Part shown: one piece after another, positions 26,678 to 34,413 of the stretch
Position numbering within the stretch: the first letter of the stretch is position 1
Layout of the letters: each line of letters opens with the position of its first letter
From: JAVVEH01 sp032251435
GTDB lineage: Bacteria; Verrucomicrobiota; Lentisphaeria; Oligosphaerales; MVZH01
Reading direction: 5' to 3'
DNA: 64,000 nucleotides
Assembly (NCBI GenBank): GCA_032251435.1
Contig: JAVVEH010000014.1
Span: 1-64,000, forward strand
Notes under the pieces: model-generated
The model's input: the letters and a program-made list of their open reading frames with translations, nothing else
What the model was told of the DNA's origin: nothing
Databases searched by the model: none
Made by a program: the position numbers and the translations under genes

Positions 26678-28986
26678 GTGGCACCATCCCTGTTCGGCAC
26701 CGGCGATACCCCCATGATGTCATGCTCGGAGTGACTCATTTCCGCGCGGGCGAGGTGAAACGCCAAGGTTGATTCGGCGCCATAGTTTTTGTTTAAGCGG
26801 TCAGCATGCAGGCCATCGCTGCAACCGCCCGTTTCGAAATCGTAAAGTGGCGCGTTCAAATCATTTCTCCCGAGGAACCACTCAAAAGCGCGTCTAGCCT
26901 CGTCCATCCAGACTGAATCCCGTGTTGCGCGGAATGCTTCCAGGCAGGCGGCGACCATGGCTTGAGCTTCGACGGGTTGCTGGTCAAAATCCGCTCTGGC
27001 CCCGCCGCGTACATAGAAACCATTGCTGCCTATGGGCCTAAAGCTCCCTGTCTGGGTTGTCTGAATAGAAACCAGCCAGTTCAACGACTGAAGGCCGATC
27101 GTTAAAGCCTCCGAACTGGGCAGCCACTGACCGCTGAGGATGAGGACCTGGCAAAGACGGGCGTTTTCATACGTCACGCCGGACTCGAACCACGGCCAGT
27201 CGTCGGTCGCGCATTCTCGCCACAGCGCCACCAACTTCGCGGTCAGCGTTTTTCGCATGGCAGTGACGGTGGGATTGTCAGAGACGCGTCGCAGATACTC
27301 GTGAATACCGAGCAAGGTGAATGCCCAGGCTCGAGGCGACGTGAATGATTCCACGATCGGCAATCCGTTTTCGAAAAGCTGGGCACAGAGCCTGGCATGG
27401 CCATCAATTCGCGAGGTGCCGACCCCGGTCCCCACAGCCCAAAGCCCGCGGGCGTGGCTGTCTTCACTTCCGGCAGCTTCCAGCCACCGGCGTCCATGAC
27501 TCATGAAGTTTCGGAAGCGGCCGGCTTGGTAGTCAAAAGCCGCCGCAATGAAGGCCAGGTACTCGTTCGAAAGTTTCGCGACAATGGTGCCCGATGGCGG
27601 ATCGCAAATTTCAGCCAGCTGATTGCACAGAATGTAGGCCCGCGCGTTGTCATCGGTGCAATACCCTTCATGAAAATTGGGGACATTGAAGATCGCATGC
27701 TGAAAGATACCCGTATCATCACTCATACGGACAATGTGATCCAGTCGCAAGGGAGGCAGTTTATAAGGGCGGTTGGCAAGCGTCCATTCGCCAAAGCAGG
27801 CGCGCGGCGCTGTCCTATGCTCAACGCGCGCCCGGCGAAACGATTCCAAATAACGCAGCGCAGTCGCCGGCCAGATCATGCCACGGCCCATCGCATAGGC
27901 CCGATGACGGATTCGGTCCAGCCCCTCCGGATCATCCAATAGAGCGCAGACGGAATCGGCGATCGCCTTAGGATCACGAAACGGAACGAGAACACCCCGG
28001 CCATCCGCCAGCAATTCCCGGGCGTGCCAATAGGGGGTCGAGATGACCGCCTTGCCCGCCCCGAAAACATATGCCAGGGTTCCCGATGTGATCTGAGCCG
28101 CGTTAAGGTAGGGGGTCAAGTAAATGTCCGCAGCCCCGATGAATTGCTTTAAATCGTCCAAGGACACAAAGCAGTTGTAAAAAATAACATTATCCTTGAC
28201 TCCCCGATCCTCAGCCAGTCGCTCCAAGCTTAGCCTATAGCGTTCGCCCTCATGTGCCAGCAGGTGGGGATGGGTGGCGCCAAGCACTAGATAAACCACG
28301 TCCGGATGCCGGTCAATGATAGCTGGCAACGCTTCGATCACATGCTCGACGCCTTTGTCCGGTCCGAGCAAACCAAAAGTCAGCAGTACGTTTCGTCCTT
28401 CGACCCCGAAGTCAACCTTGAACAAGCTGGATTCGGCAAAGGGGACATCCGGAATGCCATGGGCAATGATATCGATCTTGGCATCCGGCACAGCGTAGAC
28501 ATCGCGCAGAATCTCGGCTCCTTTTTGAGCCATGACCACCAGGCGGTCACTTTGCGCAGTCAACTCCGCCATTACCAGGCGCTGGTCCGGGCTCGGTTCC
28601 TGGAGAATGGTGTGCAGAGTCGTCACCACCGGCATCCGCGCTTCTTTCAGCAAGGCCAGCAGATGACTTCCGGCCGGACCGCCGTAAATACCGAACTCAT
28701 GCTGCACGCAGAGCACTTCGATGTTGTTGAAGTTCAGAAAATCAGCCGCCCGCCGATACGAATCCAGATCCTTTTCCTGAATCTCGAAACAAACCCGCGA
28801 CGGGTAGTCGTATCCGGCCGGTTGATCATTGACAGCCCCGACCAGACATTCGGAGTCGGGGGCGGCCTGCGCGACCGCTTCGCAGAGATCATGCGTAAAC
28901 GTTGCAATGCCACATAAGCGTGGCAGGTAATCGCCTAGAAAAGCGATGCGACGAGGCAAGAGAATATCGTCTGAACAGTGGGGCAT
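26674..28986 (-). CDS. Glycosyltransferase (GT4-like) with C-terminal helical domain
   Basis: A 770-residue two-part protein. Residues about 1-390 form a GT-B glycosyltransferase: IAFLGDYLPRLCGIATFTH at the N-terminus, LTFGLLGPDKGVEHVIEAL, and the donor site region ADIYLTPYLNAAQITSGTLA. The remaining 370 residues are an all-helical domain resembling an (alpha/alpha)6 barrel (WPWFESGVTYENARL and ALGTHEYL-like turns) of unknown activity. No signal peptide: cytoplasmic. The putative promoter leaves almost no leader before this ATG. It is followed, with a 4-nt overlap, by the GH130 gene. Confidence 0.87.
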   Translation of the reverse strand: MPHCSDDILLPRRIAFLGDYLPRLCGIATFTHDLCEAVAQAAPDSECLVGAVNDQPAGYDYPSRVCFEIQEKDLDSYRRAADFLNFNNIEVLCVQHEFGIYGGPAGSHLLALLKEARMPVVTTLHTILQEPSPDQRLVMAELTAQSDRLVVMAQKGAEILRDVYAVPDAKIDIIAHGIPDVPFAESSLFKVDFGVEGRNVLLTFGLLGPDKGVEHVIEALPAIIDRHPDVVYLVLGATHPHLLAHEGERYRLSLERLAEDRGVKDNVIFYNCFVSLDDLKQFIGAADIYLTPYLNAAQITSGTLAYVFGAGKAVISTPYWHARELLADGRGVLVPFRDPKAIADSVCALLDDPEGLDRIRHRAYAMGRGMIWPATALRYLESFRRARVEHRTAPRACFGEWTLANRPYKLPPLRLDHIVRMSDDTGIFQHAIFNVPNFHEGYCTDDNARAYILCNQLAEICDPPSGTIVAKLSNEYLAFIAAAFDYQAGRFRNFMSHGRRWLEAAGSEDSHARGLWAVGTGVGTSRIDGHARLCAQLFENGLPIVESFTSPRAWAFTLLGIHEYLRRVSDNPTVTAMRKTLTAKLVALWRECATDDWPWFESGVTYENARLCQVLILSGQWLPSSEALTIGLQSLNWLVSIQTTQTGSFRPIGSNGFYVRGGARADFDQQPVEAQAMVAACLEAFRATRDSVWMDEARRAFEWFLGRNDLNAPLYDFETGGCSDGLHADRLNKNYGAESTLAFHLARAEMSHSEHDIMGVSPVPNRDGAT

Positions 28987-28991
28987 ATAAC

Positions 28992-29019
28992 ACTATACAC
29001 CCTGCAGATCATTGTACAA
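28992..29019 (-). promoter_or_regulatory. Promoter of the glycosyltransferase/GH130 pair
   Basis: On the minus strand TTGTAC (29019-29014), a 16-nt spacer and TATAGT (28997-28992). Transcription would start about at the ATG (28986), suggesting a leaderless mRNA. The ACCCCAT box is not present at the 22-nt position; only a weak GCCCTCT lies there. Confidence 0.45.
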
Positions 29020-29117
29020 AGAGGGCCATCAAGTGTTCTTGACTCATCACTTGATTCGCGCACTCCCAGCCGGCCAATATGGGTGAAATCCCTCCTGCCC
29101 GTGCTTTTCAAGGGGGT

Positions 29118-29159
29118 GGGTAATACCCCATTGACGGGTGGGCAGTAGGACCGTATAGT
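29118..29159 (+). promoter_or_regulatory. Promoter with ACCCCAT box, kinase/regulator operon
   Basis: The 11-nt palindrome GGGTAATACCC (29118-29128) overlaps ACCCCAT (29125-29131), which abuts a -35 box TTGACG (29131-29136). After a 17-nt spacer comes TATAGT (29154-29159). The heptamer is again exactly 22 nt from the -10. A regulator here would sit near -43, the class II activator position. Confidence 0.65.
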
Positions 29160-29186
29160 AATGAGAAAAAATGGAGTTGTCAATTA

Positions 29187-30149
29187 ATGGAAACGTCCTC
29201 ACGCAAACTTTCGGCAGCATCCGCTACGGAAACCCCCGGCACCGCTGATCAGGCGAGCGCCTTGGCAAGAAAGCCAAAACCACCCGTCCGCGAGGCTTCC
29301 CTGAAGGTCGTCAAGAAGCGACTGGAACGGGAGATCGCGAAGCGCAAGGCCGCGGAAGTCGCCCTTGGGGACGAACGCCGGAAATACCGCAAGCTGCTGG
29401 CCGACTCGAAAAATGTTCAGAAACAGTTGCGGCGACTTTCTCACGAGGTGTTGCGGGCACAGGAGGAAGAAAGAAAAAGGATCAGCCGCGAGCTCCACGA
29501 CGAAATCAGCCAGATACTGACCGGGATCAACGTCAGACTGGCCACCCTGAGGATAGAATCCGCCGCCAATGCCAAAAATATTAGCCGCAATATCGCCAGC
29601 GCGCAACGCCTGGTTGAGAAGTCAGTGGCCACCGTGCATCGTTTTGCCCGTGAATTGCGCCCGGCGATGCTGGATGACTTGGGACTTATTCCGGCGCTCA
29701 CCTCCCATCTCAAGGAGGTCCGGAAACGCACGGGCCTGGAGATTCAGCTCACAACATCGAGGCCCGCAACGCTTGAAAAAGTGGGCAGTCTCAAACGAAC
29801 CGTGCTCTATCGCATTGCCCAGGAGGCAGTCAAGAATGTCGTCAGGCATGCACACGCCACTCAGGTTGATGTGTCCGTTCAGGTCAGGCCGGGGCACGTC
29901 TGTCTGGAAGTGAGTGACAATGGCAAGTCTTTTTCCGTGTCGGATGTCCTTGCCAGCAAACGCCGCAACCGGTTGGGATTGCTCGGCATGCGCGAAAGGG
30001 CCGAGATGGTGGGAGGGGCGTTTGAGATAGACTCCGCACCGGGGAAGGGAACCACGGTCCGAGCAGATATACCCCTCCGCAACGGGGGAGAGGCAATCGT
30101 CCGGGCCACGACTAAAGGCGGATCGAAAAAAAATCAGGAAATACTATGA
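29187..30149 (+). CDS. Soluble NarL-type sensor histidine kinase
   Basis: A 320-residue HisKA_3 kinase. The phosphoacceptor is H104 in RISRELHDEISQ. The HATPase domain has the N box ALAQEAVKN-like RIAQEAVKNVVRHAHA and G boxes SDNGKSF, LGLLGMRERA and APGKGTTV. The first 95 residues are a basic, Lys/Arg-rich coiled coil. There is no membrane helix and no recognisable sensor domain, so the signal must be internal or come through a partner. The next gene overlaps by 4 nt and encodes its response regulator. Confidence 0.92.
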   Translation: METSSRKLSAASATETPGTADQASALARKPKPPVREASLKVVKKRLEREIAKRKAAEVALGDERRKYRKLLADSKNVQKQLRRLSHEVLRAQEEERKRISRELHDEISQILTGINVRLATLRIESAANAKNISRNIASAQRLVEKSVATVHRFARELRPAMLDDLGLIPALTSHLKEVRKRTGLEIQLTTSRPATLEKVGSLKRTVLYRIAQEAVKNVVRHAHATQVDVSVQVRPGHVCLEVSDNGKSFSVSDVLASKRRNRLGLLGMRERAEMVGGAFEIDSAPGKGTTVRADIPLRNGGEAIVRATTKGGSKKNQEIL

Positions 30150-30844
30150 AGCCTATCCGCGTCCTTCTGGTTGAAGACCACACGGTTGTCCGCGAGGGTT
30201 TGCGGGCGCTGCTGGATATCGAAGGCGGGTTCGAAGTCGTTGGCGAAGCGGCCGACGGGCTGCAGGCGATTGAACGGGTTCGTGAACTGTGCCCCGATGT
30301 CGTGGTCATGGATATCGCGCTGCCGCGGCTGAATGGCCTGGATGCCTCCCGCCGGATTTTGGAGGAGGGGCCTTCGCCTCCCAAGATCCTCATTCTCTCC
30401 GCGCATGCGGATGATGTCTATATAGAAAAAGTGGCGTCTCTCGGTGTGTCCGGATACCTGGTCAAACAAACAAGCGCGCATCGGCTGGCCGAGGCGATTC
30501 GGGAAATCCGCAAAGGCAATGTATTCTTCAGTTCGTCCGTGGCCGAACGGCTGGAAGGATGCGAGCGGAACACATCGGAAGGAACAGCCCGCTTTGGACG
30601 AACGGGGCGGCCCACGAGAAAGAGTGAACACCTTACTCCACGCGAGCGCGAAGTGGTGCAACTGATTGCCGATGGCTGGGCCAACAAGCAGATCGCGGCG
30701 GACCTTGGCATCAGCATAAAAACTGTCGAGAAACACCGGCAGAGCGTGATGGACAAGCTCGACATCCACGAAACGGCCAGCTTGACCCGATACGCGATTT
30801 CGGCGGGACTGATCGAGAGCAGCGTTCAGGTCACCATCATCTGA
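30146..30844 (+). CDS. NarL/LuxR-family response regulator
   Basis: A 232-residue two-domain regulator. The receiver has acidic residues E10-D11, the phosphorylation site D56 (VVVMDIALPRLNGL) and the lysine in GYLVKQT. A linker of about 40 residues leads to a LuxR-type helix-turn-helix (LTPREREVVQLIADG, then NKQIAADLGISIKTVEKH). It overlaps the kinase gene by 4 nt. It is the best candidate to bind the ACCCCAT-containing dyads found at four promoters in this island, including its own. Confidence 0.94.
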   Translation: MKPIRVLLVEDHTVVREGLRALLDIEGGFEVVGEAADGLQAIERVRELCPDVVVMDIALPRLNGLDASRRILEEGPSPPKILILSAHADDVYIEKVASLGVSGYLVKQTSAHRLAEAIREIRKGNVFFSSSVAERLEGCERNTSEGTARFGRTGRPTRKSEHLTPREREVVQLIADGWANKQIAADLGISIKTVEKHRQSVMDKLDIHETASLTRYAISAGLIESSVQVTII

Positions 30845-30855
30845 GGAACGAACAC

Positions 30856-31194
30856 ATGACATTCATAGGTGAAGCCACGACAATGGGGACCTCTCTGGAG
30901 TTGTCTGCGCAGGGAGCTGGCTGGCATATGTCTATCCGTCGAATCGACGGCAAAAGCGACCCTCGCTTCCTGGCCTGTAATGGGAAGCCCATGGCGGCGG
31001 CTGATGTGGCTCTGTTTATTCCTGATTGGCAGCGACTGACCTGGCGGAATATCGCCGACAGCATGTTCTCACGCAGCAAATCCCACGCTGAAGACTCGGC
31101 CTACCAGATCACGGTCTCGGGTGCCCGGGGTTCTTCCATGTCCCAAGAGGATGTGAGCAAAGCATTCGAGCAGTTCATGGCCTCTTGCTTATAG
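30856..31194 (+). CDS. Small protein downstream of the two-component pair
   Basis: A 112-residue protein with no recognised domain. The ATG has a good ribosome site (gaggaac) 12 nt after the regulator stop, so it is probably the third gene of the operon. The sequence is soluble and mixed alpha/beta, with many Ser and Ala. It could be an accessory factor of the signalling pair, but nothing in it identifies a role. Confidence 0.6.
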   Translation: MTFIGEATTMGTSLELSAQGAGWHMSIRRIDGKSDPRFLACNGKPMAAADVALFIPDWQRLTWRNIADSMFSRSKSHAEDSAYQITVSGARGSSMSQEDVSKAFEQFMASCL

Positions 31195-32229
31195 AATTGC
31201 GTGCATCGGGGTCGGACCTGAATGGCACTAAGATAAAGAGGGAAAAGTTCATGTTCAAACTGATAGAAGCGGACGGAATGCGGGAGTAAAAGCAACCCAT
31301 GATTAAGGCGAAGGATTCGGGCGAAGGATTCGGGCGAAAGATTAGGGTTGCGCATTTCCAGGACCTTAATCATTTGCCCTGAACGACCCCGCCTAGCGGG
31401 GACTGCGAGCGCAATGCGCGTGGGGCAACGCCCCTAACAACATGTTGCAGTTTAACCTTTTGCGTCGCCCGTTCAGGGCTCAAAATTCTTCTTGTCCTTT
31501 AAACCTGGGGCGCTGTCCCAGGCTATCTTTGCCACGTCCCGTTGGGACTTTCTTTTTGTTTTGTATCAGTAAAAAGGGGCGCTGCCCCAGGCTATCTTTG
31601 CCAAGCCCTTTCAGGGCAATTAGTACGGTCTCAGCAATTTCTGGTACAGCCCCCATTGAAAGTTGTGGCAGGCCGGACCCCCTAACCCTCAATGAATAAC
31701 CATTTCCCTATTGATTACTGATGGAACGGCGCCGAAAAAAGATGCCCAGCAAGCTGATCAAGAGCTTTACGATAATTAAGGAGTCGGCAAGTGTCAAACC
31801 GGTTTTCTCGGAAACCGGAAAAATCATGAGTCCCGCCTTGTTTTTGGCTTTGGGGTCAGATACTATGTAAAGAAAGATGTTTTGTGTATTTTTGTGCTCG
31901 AAAAAACCTTGGATATAGGTTCGGGACAAGGTTAATTCAGCCATCCCACGGGATGGCTGTGAAATACAAGCCATGATCAACTTGCGGATGCCCTATTGAG
32001 AGACAGCATGTCTGTTGGTTTTAATGCATCCGGGGTTATTCATGGTATCCCAACCAGCCGTCTTTCTTACGGGTATTTGGAGGTGAATCAGTTCAGGGAG
32101 AAGATCGGCGCCGAGGTGGCTTTTGCGAATATCTCTCGGCTGGCGTAAGTTTGGATTGGGGACTGCGCCGAATGGTGCTAAGTTAAATTACTTTCTGACC
32201 TCATTTTAAACGAACGGAGTATTGAATAA
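31195..32229. other. About 1 kb of repeat-rich intergenic DNA
   Basis: No convincing gene. Contents: a TAAGTTAA-family element at 31219-31236; three 13-nt tandem units GGCGAAGGATTCG (31307-31345); the paired 42-nt repeats described separately; a small reading frame at about 31990-32145 encoding some 45 residues of unknown nature; and a second TAAGTTAA-family element at 32168-32186, just before the next gene. Confidence 0.6.
31507..31617. repeat. Pair of 42-nt hairpin-bearing repeats
   Basis: Copy A (31507-31548) and copy B (31576-31617) share GGGGCGCTG-CCCAGG followed by CTATCTTTGCCA, 69 nt apart. Each ends in a small hairpin whose stem differs but is paired (GTCCC-GTT-GGGAC in A, GCCC-TTTCA-GGGC in B). 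The compensating changes suggest selection for RNA or DNA structure. Confidence 0.65.
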
Positions 32230-34293
32230 ATGAAAAAAAGACATGTATGCCTTTCCATTGTTACAGTTTGTCTGTTCACTGGGGTTTTAAATTGTGCCGC
32301 CCAGACCAAGCCGATCAAGGTCTTTATCCTGGCTGGGGATGAAATGGTTTTAGAACAGGCCCCTGTTAGTGGCCGGACGGAGGGGACACACGAGGATTTT
32401 TATCCGAACGCCGAAGCGACCAAAGACGAGAAGCGAAAACATGTCAACGTGGCTGTCTACAAGGGGGCTTATTCGCCGAGGGCGGATTATGACGCGCTAA
32501 AACCGGACGTCACGGGAATCGTTGAGATTGGTGAACAGCGGACACGGCAAATTCATCCCAAAAAGCGGGGGCGTGAGCCGGTGCCTTATACCCCTTTTCC
32601 TGAATTGGCGCGACAGGATGGGTATACCACGGTGCTGCGCGGGTATCTGTCCGTCAACGTGTCGGGAAAGTATGAATGCCATCCGGGCCAGGGCGAGTCC
32701 GCCTTTAATGTGACGACAGTAGAAGGTAAAGAGGTTTATCGCCGGGAGGTCGACCAGAAAACTGCGACGATCACACGGATCCAGCTTGATCCGAAGAAAC
32801 GCTATGCGTTTCAAACTATTTTTTTCAAGAAACCCGGCCATGATTTCCATCTGCCGCTTGTTAATAAACCCGGCACCCTTGAAAGTGCGGTCGCTGAAAA
32901 CCCGAAATACGGGGGTTTAAAGGACAAGGACGGACAGTGGGTCACCCGGGATGATGTCTTTCTCTACGACGCGCACTCCATTCACAACAATACCGAGGCC
33001 CCCGCGCGCCCGCTGCGGGTGGGGACGATGGTCAGAAACGGTCCTGAAGTGGGGGTGAGGATGGGTGTGGAACTGATGCTGGGACATCGTTTGGGAGACG
33101 CGTTTGAGGAACCGGTCATGCTGCTGCGGTTTGGCACTAAGCACCCCACTTGGTTCCACCGCGGATCCCGTGACCTGGCCCATGACTACCGGCCACCGTC
33201 AAGTGGTGGCGGATCAGATCTTGACGGTAGCTGGGATGTGATTCATTTCAATCATGGTGTCTGGGATGCGACTTATCGTGATCCCAGCTCAAAATATTAT
33301 TCCGGCTACCGAACCACATCCGTGGAGGATTTTGAGAAAAATCTTCGCACGCTGGTGGCCAAGATGAAAAAAACCGGTGCCACGATTATCTGGGGAAGTG
33401 TCACACCGGTGTGGGAAGGTGAACCGGGCCGATTGAATGGCGACGAGGACGCCTACAATCGCGTTGCGGAAAAAGTGATGAAAGAAAACGGGGTGATCAT
33501 CAACGATCTGAATGCGGAGGTCCGGCGACAGGGCGCTGGGAAAAGTAAAAATGTTCATGATGTGGGCAACCTGGCGCCCAAAGTGACCGAAACAATCCAG
33601 GACGCTCTGGCCAACCGAAAAACCTTAACAAAGCCTCTGCCGCGGGTATTGTTTATTGGTGATTCCATTACCGGCACGTACTGGGGGCAAGTCGCAAAAA
33701 ATCTTGAAGGGAAAGCTGTTGTGTTTAAAAATCCCGGCAATGCCGAAGATACCTGGAACGGGCTGGAACGGATTGACCAATGGCTCGACCTGAGCCGTTA
33801 TCTACTGAACGGGCAGGAATACCTGGAACTGGTTGACGGTGTCAAAAAAGTTCTGGGACCCGAACTGGAACGGGCATTTCCCGGTTACGCGGGGCAGGGA
33901 ACAGAACTGGCTGGATTTATCTGGTTTCAGGGGATTGCCGACACGGGATCCGATGTGAAGGCGGCGGAATATGAAAAACATCTGGCCAATTTGATTCGCG
34001 ATGTCCGCAACGATCTCAACGCCCCCAAGCTGCCTGTGGTTGTCGTGGCGCTGGCGAACAGCAAGGAGCCCATGCGGCCCAATCAGCAGAAGGTGTTTGA
34101 TGCCCAGATGGCGGTGGGGGATAAAGAAACGTATCCCGAATTTGCCGGTAATGTCATCAGTATTGATACCCGGCCAATGTGCAAACCCGCCGCCCAATCC
34201 CCCGGCGGCCGCGATCCCTACGCGGGTAACGCTGAAACCTACTTGGAAATCGGCGAAGCGATGGGGCGGGCGATGCTGAAGATGATGGAGTAA
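32230..34293 (+). CDS. Secreted SGNH/sialate O-acetylesterase-like protein
   Basis: A 687-residue exported protein (signal peptide MKKRHVCLSIVTVCLFTGVL, Cys at about 22, so possibly a lipoprotein). It contains two SGNH-hydrolase-like regions: an upstream one with VIHFNHGVWDATY (about 337), and one with the GDS motif LFIGDSITGTYWG (about 474). The C-terminal part contains a sialate O-acetylesterase-like segment (IWFQGIADTG). Such enzymes remove acetyl groups from complex glycans. It lies just before the DUF6288 gene, possibly cotranscribed. Confidence 0.75.
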   Translation: MKKRHVCLSIVTVCLFTGVLNCAAQTKPIKVFILAGDEMVLEQAPVSGRTEGTHEDFYPNAEATKDEKRKHVNVAVYKGAYSPRADYDALKPDVTGIVEIGEQRTRQIHPKKRGREPVPYTPFPELARQDGYTTVLRGYLSVNVSGKYECHPGQGESAFNVTTVEGKEVYRREVDQKTATITRIQLDPKKRYAFQTIFFKKPGHDFHLPLVNKPGTLESAVAENPKYGGLKDKDGQWVTRDDVFLYDAHSIHNNTEAPARPLRVGTMVRNGPEVGVRMGVELMLGHRLGDAFEEPVMLLRFGTKHPTWFHRGSRDLAHDYRPPSSGGGSDLDGSWDVIHFNHGVWDATYRDPSSKYYSGYRTTSVEDFEKNLRTLVAKMKKTGATIIWGSVTPVWEGEPGRLNGDEDAYNRVAEKVMKENGVIINDLNAEVRRQGAGKSKNVHDVGNLAPKVTETIQDALANRKTLTKPLPRVLFIGDSITGTYWGQVAKNLEGKAVVFKNPGNAEDTWNGLERIDQWLDLSRYLLNGQEYLELVDGVKKVLGPELERAFPGYAGQGTELAGFIWFQGIADTGSDVKAAEYEKHLANLIRDVRNDLNAPKLPVVVVALANSKEPMRPNQQKVFDAQMAVGDKETYPEFAGNVISIDTRPMCKPAAQSPGGRDPYAGNAETYLEIGEAMGRAMLKMME

Positions 34294-34413
34294 AGGGTGT
34301 GAAGAAGCGGTTAAGAAATGGGCGTACAATACGGACGAGGCATACCTTAAAACAAAAGAATCACGACTGATTTTTGTGGAAAGGTTTGCCACAATCACCA
34401 TCTGGTAAGGAAA

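Noticed and set aside
31708..31980. A 90-codon minus-strand frame in the repeat region.
   Set aside because: No ribosome site, no family similarity and unusual composition; probably chance.
31990..32145. A 45-codon reading frame (MSVGFNASGVIHGIP...).
   Set aside because: Looks somewhat protein-like but has no similarity I recognise and no clear ribosome site; could be a gene fragment.
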